Below, in pieces: positions 44,725 through 55,966 of a DNA stretch of 64,000 nucleotides. The position numbers and the translations under genes were made by a program. The notes under the pieces were generated by a model that saw only the letters and a list, made by a program, of their open reading frames with translations, did not search any database and was not told the origin of the DNA. Positions within the stretch are counted from its first letter, which is position 1, and each line of letters opens with the position of its first letter. Origin of the DNA: Tridacna crocea. Its lineage: Eukaryota; Mollusca; Bivalvia; Cardiida; Cardiidae. The stretch spans positions 2,562,001 to 2,626,000 of the forward strand of contig OX031060.1 of the NCBI GenBank assembly GCA_943736015.1. The letters run 5' to 3'.

Positions 44725-45366
44725 CTGTTTTTATGGGTTTGGTTAGCTTCTTTGCTTTTCTTGAAGGCAGGTGCTATTTCTGTTCCTTGGAAGTGCAGCT
44801 TTCTGGTGCATCATTTAAAGATTCTTGAAAGTCCAATAGGCCAAAAAGTACAATGGTTATATGATTGCACTTTCCTCCAAGTCCTGCTGCACATAAATCT
44901 GTACTTTCCTTTCATAACTTCACCAGTACTGTTTTTTAAAACTAAATCTGTTTGAAATGTCTTGCTCTTGTATGATGACAACACCATTCCACTGACATGT
45001 GTGTAGTCTTCCAGTTTATTAAATTTTACATCACTTACATGACCAGATTTAAAAAAGTTAAAACCTTTCCTCAGTGGTTTCTGGGCAACAGGCAAATCTG
45101 TGATTGTAACAGAGTCTTCATTGTCAGAGTCTGCAGCATGAACTATCATTAATTTTCTTTTAACTAGATAGTCAACTATGCAAGCATAGTTGAAACCTCT
45201 TGGAATAGAACCCATATTTGTTGTCCAGTTTCTCAGTAATGGAAGTGGAAAATTAATATCTTTACGGATTCCGCAGTCTGCCTCAGTTAACACATTCTGA
45301 CTACATTCTGATCCATCCAGGTCAACAACAAACTTTGAAAGTCCATTCTCTTGAAGATCTTTCACC
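44725..45366 (-). pseudogene. transposon gene 2, exon 2: SWIM-type zinc finger region
   Basis: Acceptor GATATTTCAG before 45366 and donor GTATTT after 44725 (minus strand). The reading starts VKDLQENGLSKFVVDLDGSE, then LRKGFNFFKSGHVSDVKF and YTHVSGMVLSSYKSK. Near 44890 a one-base shift moves it to a frame with CAAGLGGKCNHI, the CxH half of a SWIM finger, then PESCTSKEQK and an in-frame TAG before HLPSRKAKKL. SWIM fingers mediate DNA or protein binding and typically precede YqaJ in this family. The gene is dead as read. Confidence 0.7.
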
Positions 45367-45941
45367 CTGAAATATCAAACAATGCACAATATTTTAAAAG
45401 TTATTCTGTACATCAAGTGTAGAATGTTACTAGTCCTAGCTTCTATGTGATAGGCTTTTCAAGTTATAAGTATGCTAGCCTATAGTTAGATATATTTATA
45501 AATAAATAAATCATTAATAAATGCCGTTTACAGGTGTTAAATTTATTAATAACAGCTGAATGGGAATCTAGTGCATATTGCTTAAGTTTGCATATGCTGA
45601 AGTCATCTTTTTCCACATTGGTTTAGACCAAATACAGAAAATATTCTTGTGGAAAATAACTAGAGGCGCTTGAGCACCTGTATCGCTCCACAGGCCTGAT
45701 TTTTCTGTAACGGTGAAGAGAAGTTTTTAACAATTACCATTCATTACTGCATTTTAAGAAAAAAGGCTATGAAAAACATTGTGAGAAAAGAAGAAAATAA
45801 AAGTAACCTGCATTTTCTTAGTTTTACACAATAATTTCTACCCTTTTTGATACAAGTTTAACTAATTTGAAGATTTATGTTGTCTGCAACATCTTTCAAT
45901 TATGGCCAGTTATAAAGATTTTGTCGTCTGGTTATAGTTAA

Positions 45942-46135
45942 CTCATTACCAAACGACAACATTTTAGGGTTGCCCAAATGGAAAGCATTTGTAGATGAAA
46001 AAATAAAAGTGACTGAAAATTTGAAAGTTGTTCTGTGAAGGGTAGATAACATTGTGGGAAAAGGTTACCAGCATTTTCTCCTTTTCCCACAATCTTTTCT
46101 AAAGTCTTCTTTGTCAGGGATCAGTTTGATTGGAT
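45942..46135. repeat. palindromic MITE
   Basis: TTAA at 45938-45941, then CTCATTACCAAACGACAACA. The core has one half partly lost (GGGAAAAGGTTACCAGCATT). A still more decayed copy precedes it at about 45755-45937. Confidence 0.65.
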
Positions 46136-46288
46136 AACAAAATGCCTTATCACAACAGTAAAGCCCTGTCCCTCTTTGTACTAGGTCACCAGTAGGTCAA
46201 CAAACCTTTACCAGAACTAATCAAAGTGCAGAGGTTCTCTTGTTTTATATGAAAAGGATTATAGATTATGTAAAGCAACCATCTTTAA

Positions 46289-46510
46289 CTCTTTACCAAA
46301 CGACAAAATTTGGGATGTGACCAAACTGAAAGCATTTGCAGACAACAAATTAAACATTGATGAAATGATTATTTCTCTCTTTGATGGAGTAGAAAACACT
46401 GAGGGAAAAGGAGAAAATGCTGATTACCAGCATTTTCTCCTTTTCCAAGAGTGTTTTCCAAAGACTTCTTCTTTAGGGTCGTTAAAAGTCAGGATTGTAT
46501 GGTAAAGACT
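46289..46510. repeat. palindromic MITE
   Basis: TTAA at 46285-46288. Ends are CTCTTTACCAAACGACAAAA and GTATGGTAAAGACTTA. The core is GGAAAAGGAGAAAATGCTGA with its mirror. Confidence 0.8.
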
Positions 46511-47264
46511 TACCACCATAGGAACTAACCTGCAATACAACAATGAAATCAAAACGAACAGTTTGAGAGAAGAAATTTTTCAAAGATTTTACTTTATACC
46601 ATAAAAGGAAAATGAGTCTCCCATAAAAGCCATGTTTTTTGATGGATCTTTTTTTTTAAGGAATTCTGTAGACCTCTATCTAAGGAACATTCCTGCAAAA
46701 TAGTGATGCTGTCCAATTAGTGGTTTGGGAGGAGAAGATTTTTAAAGGTTTTTTACTTTGGTTGCCATGGAAACCAGAATTATTCATGGAACACAGTTAT
46801 TTGAAGAAATTTGAAAGAGGACCACCTAAGGAACATTCCTGTGAAATTTGGTAAAAAATCCAGTCAATAGTTTCTGAGGAGAAGTTTTTTAAAGAAAAAG
46901 TTTACGGACGCACGCACGGACGAACGAACGGACGGACGAACGGACGGACGCATGACGGACACAACGCCATGACAATAGCTCGCTGGCCTTCGGCAAGTGG
47001 AGCTAAAAACCGCCAGCACATAGAAGGAAATGGATCTTAGGGGAACCCCGAATCGTAGGCCAAAACATCAAAGTTACGGATCCGTAACCATTGGAATTCC
47101 CTTTCAAAAGAATATCCACAACTTAGGCTTTGGATGCATGATAAACAGTTTAGTGTATAATCAGTCTATATGGGCGATGTCTGAAAAACATAAGGACGGC
47201 GATTCAAACTCGCTCAGAGTCACAGCTCGTCGCGCAAGTGGGCAAGATATTTTTCTTAATTTAC

Positions 47265-47426
47265 CTGTTAATAAATCTCTTTTTTGAACAACTTGTGTTC
47301 GCCGCAAAGCCTCAACAATTCAGCCTTCTTGCGAGATCCTTTGCATCGTTGTCCTCAACAACTGGATCAGGTAGTACGGCGCCTTTTATATCTTCTTCTC
47401 ATAGTTTCACTATTCTGTCCACCATA
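47265..47426 (-). pseudogene. transposon gene 2, exon 1: SAP-like start
   Basis: An ATG at 47426 on the minus strand gives MVDRIVKL, then pieces EEDIKGAVLPDPVVEDNDAK and SCSKKRFINR, ending at donor GTAAAT. The basic C-terminal part joins VKDLQENGLS of exon 2 with matching phase and resembles a SAP-type DNA-binding start. Two in-frame stops are present. The exact start is uncertain. Confidence 0.45.
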
Positions 47427-47494
47427 TTCACGAATCAATAAATGTCTACTTCCATCTTGAAACAATGGCTTCCGTTCATGATTCTGATTGGTGG

Positions 47495-47771
47495 ATTATT
47501 ACGTGCGCACGTAATAACTAATACGTGCGCACGTAATACTATTGCGTGCGCACGTATTAACTAATACGTGGGCACGTAATAACTAATACGTGCGCACGCA
47601 ATAGTATTACGTGCGCACGCAGTAGCTAATACGTGCGCACGTATTAACTAATACGTGCGCACGTAATACTATTGCGTGCGCACGTATTAACTATTACGTG
47701 GGCACGTAATAACTATTACGTGCGCACGTAGTATAAAATATATCTTCCATGTCACTTTTGTGCCACCGTAG
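47495..47771. repeat. right TIR with eleven ACGTGCGCACGT palindromes
   Basis: The outer 248 bp are the exact inverse of the left end. Eleven palindromes repeat every 21-22 bp. The array is five monomers shorter than the left one. Confidence 0.95.
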
Positions 47772-47907
47772 TTTTCTGACATTTTTTCTGCTTTTTTCTC
47801 CATATAATTTATAGTTTCAAAGTAATATTTCCCTTAGAGAGATACTGAATACGTCGTTTCAAAACTTTGACAGCAATAAAAACCTATAATCGCCTATTCT
47901 ATTGCAG

Positions 47908-48216
47908 AACCTGACAGAGTCAGCAACGACTCAATTGAGGCAGATAAAAAAGAAACCAATATTAGTTCACTGGCTTTAACATGGGAAAAGCCTAGCATGG
48001 GTTCGGTTGACTGGTATGAATTGGAAATCATGTGCACAAGCCCAAATGAGCCGGAGAACTTGATGTTGAACTTTACAAGAAGAACTTCTGAGACCAAAGC
48101 TTCAGTGTGGGGTCTGGAACCAGGAACATTCTGCACAGTAAACATAACAACGCACGTTGGTAACCAGACGGGTGCTATGACACAAAAAAGAGTTGAATGG
48201 AGCACCGATGAGACGG
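47908..48216 (+). CDS. exon: FN3 domain 8
   Basis: The acceptor TTCTATTGCAG ends at 47907 and the donor GTATGT starts at 48217, giving 309 nt in phase 1-1. It opens EPDRVSNDSIEADKKETNIS, then LALTWEKPSMGSVDWYELEI and GLEPGTFCTVNITTHVGNQT, closing WSTDETG. At 103 residues it is longer than the other single-exon FN3s. The CTS and FCT cysteines could pair. Its acceptor is 136 bp from the ISL2EU-like transposon, the nearest large insertion to any exon. Confidence 0.9.
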
Positions 48217-48779
48217 GTATGTTGAAACAATTTACAAATGTTCTTGCTTTTTGTTGCCTGGTCTCTATTTTCTCGTTCTTTCACTATATTTACTATCGTA
48301 ACAAATATGCAAACCCTTCCTTGTGGGGCGCGCTTGTAGGCTAAGTTCATTTTCAATAAAAAAGAATCTAGCAATGTGTCGTATTTAAACTCTTTAATGC
48401 AGGAAAATCTAAAATTGGGTCTCTAGTATAGCGTAAATTTTATACCACGTGACAACATTTTAGGCTTGTCGAGATTAGAAATGTCGGATTGTGGAACACA
48501 AACCAGATGTGAAACAACCTATAAGATTTGTTTATAGAAGAATGGAAAACATGTTTTGTCGAGGACAAATTGCTTATTTTGTCACAGAATTTTGAAAAGC
48601 CTTTATGCTCAGTGTTGAGTAAACTCGGGATTTGTTTTATAAGTAATTAAGTCAGTTTTGAGGTTTCATTACTGCGATTTCAACCGGAAGAGGATGGCAC
48701 AATATCGGCAACAAAATATTATGTCGAGACAATAAATAAATCCCTAACTGAAATCATGTAAAATCATTCATTCAGTTAA

Positions 48780-49000
48780 CCCATTACCATACAATCCATA
48801 CTTTTGACGACCCTGAGAAAGCAGGCTTTAGTAAACATTATGGGAAACGGAGAAAATGCCGGTAACCAGCATTTTCTCCTTTTTCTACAATGTTTTTTAC
48901 CCTTTAGAAAACAAATTTCAAATTTTCAGTCACTTTCTTTTTGTTGTCTGCAAATGCTTTCGATTTGGATAAGCCTAAAGTATTGTCGTTTGGTAATGAG
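48780..49000. repeat. palindromic MITE, TTAA-flanked
   Basis: TTAA at 48776-48779 and 49001-49004. Ends are CCATTACCATACAATCCATA and GTTTGGTAATGAG. The core is CGGAGAAAATGCCGGTAACC with its mirror (the centre differs from the consensus). A much decayed relative lies at about 48390-48650. Confidence 0.85.
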
Positions 49001-49852
49001 TTAAGATTATGTCAAGAAAGAAATGACATGAGCCGCGTTGTCTGGCAAAAGAGGATTTGATACATAATCGTGATTGATGATGGTAAGCAAGTCGTCACAT
49101 AATTATAGATCTATAACATTCGTTTTGTGTAACAAATGATTAAAATCACGAGGTACACTTGGTACGAAGAAAATTTTGACCAATAGCAAAAAGATTGGGC
49201 CCATGTCAGCCTGCACGGATTGCAAGGCTGATATGAATCGAAACTTTTTGCAGATACATGAAGTCCTCTTTACATACAGTATGGCTTATACCTAAATAAG
49301 ACGCAATTACAATAGCTCTACTATGTATACTGGTATTCTGAATTTACCTCATAAAAAGTCTGAGACATTTTGTACAGTGATTTGATATGCAGGTTTCCTA
49401 GAGTTCACGACAAAAACCGTGGTCTGCAATAACTTTGACTTGTTTACTCTAGGCTTCTTAAAAAGGACTTGTGAGTTCTAGTTTTTCTCTTTGGGTGGAT
49501 AATGGTATAAATAATCTCATCTTACTCCAAAAAACTGAAATAGCTTTCTCAAAGTACAGTATCGTCTTGGTAACCCTTGTTCCATATATCTGACAAGGAA
49601 GTTTGCTGGACTTGTTCGTAATATTTCATTATAAACCTTACATTAGGAGAGGACTTGAAGCAGTAGGTGAAATAAATCAAGTCTGTGCATAGTATGGCTG
49701 TTTCGATAAGAAAATATCGGACAGTCTGCCTTCAAGACCAGCAAGATCGGTAGCCTCGCCGAATTTTTCCAAAGGACAACTTAAAGATGCCGTCTTCACT
49801 CAAACGGCTAATCTATAAATATGTCATTCGTGATTTCTTTTTCAATTCATAG
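49001..49852. other. intron, mostly unrecognised
   Basis: One AGCCTGCACGG-type degraded palindrome lies at about 49195-49250. Nothing else was identified. Confidence 0.35.
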
Positions 49853-50055
49853 CTCCAGAACAAGTGCAGGATATGAAAATTGAAACAAGAGCTAGGAGTT
49901 TGAAATTGATATGGAGGAGGCCTGCAAAACCAAACGGTATCATTCGCAAATACGTAGTTGACGTCATTGATGAAAAGCAGAACTGCCACTTTGGTCGAAC
50001 TGTATTTACATGTACCAACTGTTTAAACACTTCAAACCCGAACTGTGGCGAAGAT
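49853..50055 (+). CDS. exon: FN3 domain 9, first part
   Basis: The acceptor CAATTCATAG ends at 49852 and the donor GTAAGT starts at 50056, giving 203 nt, phase 1 to 0. It encodes APEQVQDMKIETRARSLKLI, then WRRPAKPNGIIRKYVVDVID (B-C strands with the Trp and PNGII turn). A Cys-rich stretch CTNCLNTSNPNC follows. The PxxPNG turn is typical of FN3s in receptor phosphatases and adhesion receptors. It is completed by the exon at 50935. Confidence 0.9.
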
Positions 50056-50934
50056 GTAAGTACTGACATTCTTTATTATATCCTCGTGATATTTGAGATG
50101 ATTTTGAGGTCTTTGCAAACAGTATAGATCTAAGAAAAGAGTGCACAAAATATATAGTGTGATTCATAATTTATACTTGTCGGAAGTTTTGCCCTGATAC
50201 CCTTTGTTTTGTAAATTTGACCGATGAATAAACAGGTAACCTAAATACTGTGCAACATTCAATTGGATAAAGAAAATAGCAATTCAGATTCTGTCTTCAG
50301 GAAAAAAGCAAATGATAAAAAAAAAAATGTAAAACATATCATTTGTTCATCTATTAGCAGTGACTACCACAGCAAGCAGTTTAACAAATAAAAATATACA
50401 AAAAGTGCATAAAAAGATAACCCTACAGTATATATACGCCTAATTTTCTTTTTTCTAAACAGCTTTGAATTAGGCATCTATTCTATTTTAAAAAGTCCAC
50501 TGTATCCCCCCCCCCCCCGCACTAGTTTCCGCAAAATATACGGAACAAGGAAACTGTTACTTTCCTGGACAAGGGGCGTATAAAAGTTTTGGAATCGCTG
50601 CTAAACTAATTACAACCTCGACTTTTAACGATCTTTTGGAAAAAGGCTCTTGCTCATTTTTCCACAAATTTTTTTTTCCATCAAAAGAGAATTTCAGCTA
50701 CATTTATGTTGTAGTCTTCAAAAGGCTTTAGAATAGAGAGGTTCTAAAATCTTGCAGTTTTAAAGAGAATTTTTTTCAGGTTTTGTAGAGTATACAGCCC
50801 AAAGATTTTCTTAAAATAATCTTGATAATCTTGAACCTTTTGATATCTAGTATTTCATTCTGACTTGAAATAACCTTTTCATTTGAAAAGCAGTTTGAGG
50901 ATCTGATTTTGTTCATTGTCTTTTTTCTTCGTAG

Positions 50935-51130
50935 AGCATTTCTGATCCGACGGCAATTGATCCTTGCAATGAGAGTTCACTTTTCAAAGATCAAACATTT
51001 GAAGATACTGATAACTTTGACTTTGATGTCACAGACCTTCATCCCTACAGGAACTATACAGTTATTGTCACGCCTTTCACAAGGTGTTATGGGAACTTAT
51101 GGTCACTGTTAAATCATACAAAACAAGATG
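50935..51130 (+). CDS. exon: FN3 domain 9, second part
   Basis: The acceptor TTCTTCGTAG ends at 50934 and the donor GTATGT starts at 51131, giving 196 nt, phase 0 to 1. It encodes SISDPTAIDPCNESSLFKDQ and then FDVTDLHPYRNYTVIVTPFT, the E-F strands with LHPYRNYTV. The two FN3-9 exons sum to 399 nt, and the unusual length comes from a Cys-bearing insertion between strands C and E, which may form extra disulphides. Confidence 0.88.
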
Positions 51131-51786
51131 GTATGTTGTTATTGGTAACAAACCATGTTCTGATAAAGTACAGACCTACCTGATGGTACAGTTTGCAAAA
51201 TAGGCTTAATGTTTACCTGAAAAAGAAACTTAGATGTCGCTACTAATTATTGTGTCTTGGACAGGTATTAGAAGAAAACTAGTTTGTCTCCCGTTTGCCA
51301 GCATTACTTGAATTCGATGATGAAAATTTCATGCAAGAAAAATGGACATAATTTGAAATTAAAACGCGGAACAAATAGTGTTGTTATCTGCTTTAAACCC
51401 ATTGAAATGAACACAAATATCTGCTAAATATTTGAATCTATGAATAAGCTGCGAGTTTAACCCGGAAGTACGATCTAGGGACATTTCTGTTATCCATGTT
51501 TCTTGACGAAATGTACCTTTGAATAGTAAAGTGAAACAATCGATACTTAGTGGTCTTTGATTAAACCTTAATGTACCAAATAATTTAAAAGAAAGATTCA
51601 AAAACTTAAATGCTGCTATTTAAAAGTTATTTTGGAGAAAAAGAATCTTTTTATCGGACAGTGTCGATCAAGACTGCACGTTCTGGACTGCATTGTCCGC
51701 AAAGAGTTCTTGAGTCGCGCTTACCAGCCGCAGAGTTAAAACATTTAGAATAGCATTGAGTCATTATTACTATCCTTATATTTCAG
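51131..51786. other. intron, little recognised
   Basis: A short AGATCA-type repeat fragment lies at about 51655-51710. The rest is unrecognised. Confidence 0.35.
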
Positions 51787-52119
51787 TCCCAAGCGGTGCA
51801 CCTACCAGAGTAGATCAAAATCTTTCTAGAACAACGAATGAAAGTCTTAGTATCTCCTGGATGCCACCGGAAGAGGATTTTCAAAATGGCGTCATCACAC
51901 ATTACAGCGTTTACTATAGATACAAGAATAGGACGTGCTTTGGGGATGAAACAGGAAATGAAATCATGGAAAATTTCACATTGAATGCAATTTCTGGAAC
52001 AAATATTTTAACTCCAAATCGGTATCCGTATTGGCCGTATGAGGTGACTATCTCGGCTTGGACTATCGTTGGCGAGGGCCCGAGAACAGAATCTATTACA
52101 GTAATGACCAAGGAATCGA
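51787..52119 (+). CDS. exon: FN3 domain 10
   Basis: The acceptor TTATATTTCAG ends at 51786 and the donor GTGAGT starts at 52120, giving 333 nt in phase 1-1. It opens VPSGAPTRVDQNLSRTTNES, has LSISWMPPEEDFQNGVITHY with the B strand Trp and NGVI turn, then YSVYYRYKNRTCFGDETG. PYEVTISAWTIVGEGPRTES is the F-G signature. WTIVGEGP strongly recalls the G-strand loops of RPTP and neural adhesion FN3s. It is the best FN3 match of the array. Confidence 0.92.
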
Positions 52120-53096
52120 GTGAGTATAGAATCTTATTCATCCCACATCACCAGAAATGTCTCCTAAACCAGCAAATCATTTTAACTCTAGCTTTGACAT
52201 ACACTGAAACGAAGTTCTAAACGACCAATTTTGTTTCTCGTATAAACTGGAACAAGTATAAGAAATGTTAATAAAAACAAATTGTGACATATGTCTGGAC
52301 GTTAACCATTGTATTGCGATGAAAACATTCTCGATTTAGGCAACAGAATGACGTTAGGGAAAACTAGTTGTTTGCGCATGCGTGGTGTCTACCAGCAAAA
52401 AAAAGTTTAAAACAGAGAAGCATTAAAATACTGAACTTTTGAAAGCATTAAGAAAAGAACATGAAAATTATTTCCTGTGAAAAAATGTTATCACAATAAA
52501 CAAGCATGAAGTTTTCAAAAACTTGATATTTCAATTTACAATGTTGAGTGAATGAACGACAAATAAGTTTCTTCCGCGATAAAATTGAACGAATTTTCTT
52601 AAGAATTTGGTTCAGGTATGTGTACAGACCGGCGAATTATTCTGCAAAAAATGAAACCAAATAACCCGTCCCTTTTACAGGGAGCGGACGCGAGAAAACG
52701 TGAAAGGGAAATTACAGCTTAAAAGTGGTCTTTTAGAAGTGCGTTTCAGTGTAGATCAACAAGTCTAGAACCATTGAATATTTAAACATGATGATTTGTT
52801 CAGGCTCACAGATTTTATAGATAGATGACTAAGCGACGAGGCGAGATTTTGACAGGAAAATGTTTCCATTTGGAGGAAATCATTCACAAAATCGTAAATG
52901 CTGGACAGATTTAGTTCCGTTTGATATCATTTAGCAAACATTCACAATACTTATATTGCTCATTAATAATTTCAGTACCTGTATTTTGATCTTTTCCTTT
53001 GCGTTCTCTTTATCACTATAATCACCGGTAGCTATATAGTTTATATGATGAACTTTGGGCTCAATACGCTTTCAATTATTTTATCTCTAATTTTAG
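52120..53096. other. intron, no recognised feature
   Basis: AT-rich sequence without a recognised repeat or supported exon. Confidence 0.35.
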
Positions 53097-53393
53097 CTCC
53101 AGATGCTATCAGGTCTCCACCAACAGTTGTACACACATTTCAATCCAGAATAGAGCTACACTGGGAATCGCCATGTTTCGTAAATGGGATCATCAAGCAC
53201 TATCGAATACAAGTATTCAACGACAGTTTTGAAGTAGTGAAGGACTTTACGACAACCTCGAACGAAACACAACAGATTGTTAACGATCTGTACCCATACC
53301 ATAATTATACAATGAGTGTCTCGGCCGTCAACATGGGAGGCCAGGAAGGAACAGCTGTAAATACTAGCAAAGTTGCGAGGACTATGACTGGAG
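53097..53393 (+). CDS. exon: FN3 domain 11
   Basis: The acceptor CTAATTTTAG ends at 53096 and the donor GTAATC starts at 53394, giving 297 nt in phase 1-1. It opens APDAIRSPPTVVHTFQSRIE, has LHWESPCFVNGIIKHYRIQV with Trp and the NGII turn, then DLYPYHNYTMSVSAVNMGGQ for E-F-G. It closes ARTMTG. It shares the NGI turn with FN3-9 and FN3-10, which suggests that these three arose together. Confidence 0.92.
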
Positions 53394-53835
53394 GTAATCT
53401 TAGTTTTCCGGGGAACATTTTTTTTTTCGTGCGCATGTTGTTTAAAACTCTTTCCAAAAATAATTAAGCAAAATTGTGATTGGAATTTCAATGAGGATAT
53501 ATTTTACAAGAACACACAAATATAAAATCGTGACGACGAGAGAAAAGAGAATGACAGGTGACATGCATTTTGAAAATCTGGCTCAATGCATCTGCAAATA
53601 TATAGAAATATGGACCGAAACCTTTTGCTATTTGTAAACGTCATTTGTGACCAAAGATCAATTTTCCCTTATGATCCAGTGTGATGTCTGACATAATTAA
53701 TTTAATGGTTACATGATTATGAGATGTCTTGAGTGGTATAATGCTCCACGGAAATGTACTATACCACCTTATCCCGAAGCGCTGCTCCAATGTGGCATGC
53801 ATCACGTGAAAAAGAGCATTCGGAGATTTGCGTAC

Positions 53836-54012
53836 AGTGTAGTCTCGGATCAGCCTGCGCAGTCCGCGCAGGCTAATCCGAGACGGCACTTCGCAATCGT
53901 GAGTGATTTCATGTTTCATGCAAGCCTTTTGTGATATAAAATCTAATACTGACATAAAGTGCTGTCTCGGATTAGCCTGCGGGGATTGCGTAGGCTGATT
54001 CGAAACGACACT
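53836..54012. repeat. two AGCCTGCGCAG palindromes
   Basis: 53836-53890 and 53957-54012 are separate dyads built on CTCGGATCAGCCTGCGC and its inverse. They are probably the two ends of one foldback element with about 66 bp between them. Confidence 0.75.
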
Positions 54013-55001
54013 TTACGCAAAATGCCAGAATGCCCCTTCTCGCGTGTTGTAGGTCATATTACGATGATTTGTTGACTTTAAAGAAATATCATCATTGCAA
54101 TTTACAGAATTATTCATTGTGGCGCCGCATGAGCGGCGGCACCATATTTTTATTCGCTTTTGAAAACTACCTATGGAGGCAGTCATATTGTTTACTCGGC
54201 TTCCAGTCATTCCGTAATAAGATCATTTCGTACCAAAGCCATTTCGTACAACTTTGGTAATTTAGTACCTACCTATACTTGTTATTTTGGTTATTTCATA
54301 CTCACTTTGATCATTTGGTATCCATTTTGGTTCATTTCATACCCTCATTTGATATAAATTTGCTAATGTACAACCTAATTTTGATAATATTTTCTTGAGC
54401 TGTTTGCCGAGTGACAACTGCTTTGGTGCATAGCTCCATTTGAACTTGCGTTAAATTTAGCTAAAGAATGGCTATCATTGTTACTTACTATCACTGCCTT
54501 TTTCTGTGTGTTTTTTTTTTCTGGCTTCTCAGTTCATTTCTCACCGAGTTCTGGATAAATTTAGGCTACTTTGGACAATTTGAAATGCTCTAATGTGCCT
54601 TATTTCAGAAGCAACTGATTTGCAGCGCCTTTGATGTTGTGTATCAAAATTTTCTTGTTTAAGGATATTAGTAGCTGATTTACAAGTACTGATTAAATTA
54701 CAGCACAAGCGTGTTTTGTAAACACCTCTAGTGAGCCAATGTTAAGAAAAAAATTAAGGACAAGCAGCACTTGCTGCCACAATGAATAGCCCCTTTGTTC
54801 TCGATGTTTTCTGTACAATTTAGAAAAAGTCGCTCTCAGAATTTTTTTCCCACGATGGTAGGTTCAAATATACCTTGTTTGTGTAGAATTAGTTCATACA
54901 GTAAGGTATTATGATTTGTGATCTAATCATGATAAGAAATGGGGGCCTGTAAAATTAGTGTTATTCATCAACTTACCACCAGCACTAATTTTATGACATA
55001 G
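54013..55001. other. intron, little recognised
   Basis: A short series of CATTTCGTACC-like words lies at about 54225-54345. Nothing else was identified before the FN3-12 acceptor. Confidence 0.35.
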
Positions 55002-55172
55002 TACCATACAAACCTACGGATGTGAAGGCAGAAGCGAACTCGTCAGAGTCAATCCATGTGAAGTGGCAGACCCCGAAGTTGTACACAGGCATTACTTGGT
55101 ATAACGTGACCGCGAAAGATACCGCGAACGATACCCAGGATTCCAAGCAGTATACTGTTGTATCCGGATTGA
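55002..55172 (+). CDS. exon: FN3 domain 12, first part
   Basis: The acceptor TTATGACATAG ends at 55001 and the donor GTAAGT starts at 55173, giving 171 nt in phase 1-1. It encodes VPYKPTDVKAEANSSESIHV, then KWQTPKLYTGITWYNVTAKD and KQYTVVSGL, covering strands A to about D. The acceptor's pyrimidine tract is poor. The domain is completed by the exon at 57132. Confidence 0.85.
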
Positions 55173-55274
55173 GTAAGTGCGTCTTCTGTTGCTTCCAGGT
55201 TGTCTTTTATCATGTCTTGCCAATATAGTTAAGATTAGATAATGCAAACATGCAAGAACTCAAGAATTTTCCTG

Positions 55275-55455
55275 CGCGTTTCAGCCTTTATCAAACAATC
55301 CAGAGATTTATGACCATGTGGAAGTCAACTTTTGGAAACATTGCTTGAAACCAGCATTTTATTCTTTTCCCACTATCACCCCACTATCAAAGGTGATTTC
55401 CATTAGTTGAAGCAGATTCGGTTTTCGACCAGTCTAAATTTTTTTTCATCTGACA
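55275..55455. repeat. decayed palindromic MITE
   Basis: CAGCCTTTATCAAACAATCC, AACATTGCTTGAAACCAGCA and TTTTCATCTGACAGAG echo the family in order. The palindrome is broken. Confidence 0.55.
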
Positions 55456-55464
55456 GAGATTTAA

Positions 55465-55672
55465 CCCTTACCCAAACGACAAAGTTTGGACTCTTCCAAA
55501 CTGAAAGAGTTTGCAGACGACAATTTTAGATTTTGAGAACATGGCAGAAAAGGGTAGAAAACACTGAGAAAAGGAGAAATTGCTCGTAACGAGAAATTTC
55601 TCTTTTTCCCCGCAGTGTTTTCAAAAGATTTTTACAGCAGGCACGTAAAACCAGGGCTTGTTTGGGAAAGGG
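55465..55672. repeat. palindromic MITE, AAATTG stem variant
   Basis: TTAA at 55461-55464 and 55673-55676. The core reads AGGAGAAATTGCTCGTAACG with its mirror half. It is the same stem variant and orientation as the copy at 23631. Confidence 0.85.
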
Positions 55673-55966
55673 TTAAAGAAGGCGAACAATATTTCCCTGT
55701 ATAAGAACTATATAATGACAAAACAAACATGTTTGTGACCTACATGTATTTCCTAGCATAATATATGTTGATTTTAGATTTAAACTAAGTTTGCTTTGTT
55801 AATGTGAATTCTTGATTGATAAGACTTTTTTCATTGTCCGGGCAAAGTTTTTTTTTTTTCACTCACTGGAAAAAAATCTTACCTAGGAAAAAGGCTGACC
55901 TAGGCACCTTATTCCTAGTTTTCTACTTCTTCGTAGATCGAAAACTCTATAGCGCGAATAGTATTA

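Larger units (their letters stand above)
45655..47010 (-). mobile_element. Helitron-like element, nested, minus strand
   Basis: On the minus strand it starts TTTTTAGCTCCACTTGCCGA at 47010 and passes a GTCCGTCC-rich tract (about 46915-46962). It ends near 45658 with a hairpin AGGTGCTCAAGCGCCT followed by CTAGTT. The plan matches the element at 18096. Two palindromic MITEs (45942 and 46289) have landed in it. Confidence 0.55.
36236..47771. mobile_element. ISL2EU-like DNA transposon, 11.5 kb
   Basis: The terminal 248 bp at each side (36236-36483 and 47524-47771) are identical inverted repeats beginning CTACGGTGGCACAAAAGTGA. TTTT abuts both ends, and GTTTTCT occurs at both edges (36231-36237, 47771-47777) overlapping the terminus, so the exact duplication is ambiguous. 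A THAP/DDE_4-type transposase runs inward from the left, and a SWIM plus YqaJ-type gene runs inward from the right. That gene pair is characteristic of ISL2EU transposons. The second gene is broken in several places and about a dozen MITEs plus a Helitron-like element are nested in it. It lies in the host intron and ends 136 bp before the FN3-8 exon. Confidence 0.85.

Noticed and set aside
47030-47287. 85-codon plus-strand ORF inside the transposon
   Set aside because: It lies antisense to the exon 1 region of transposon gene 2 and has no domain.
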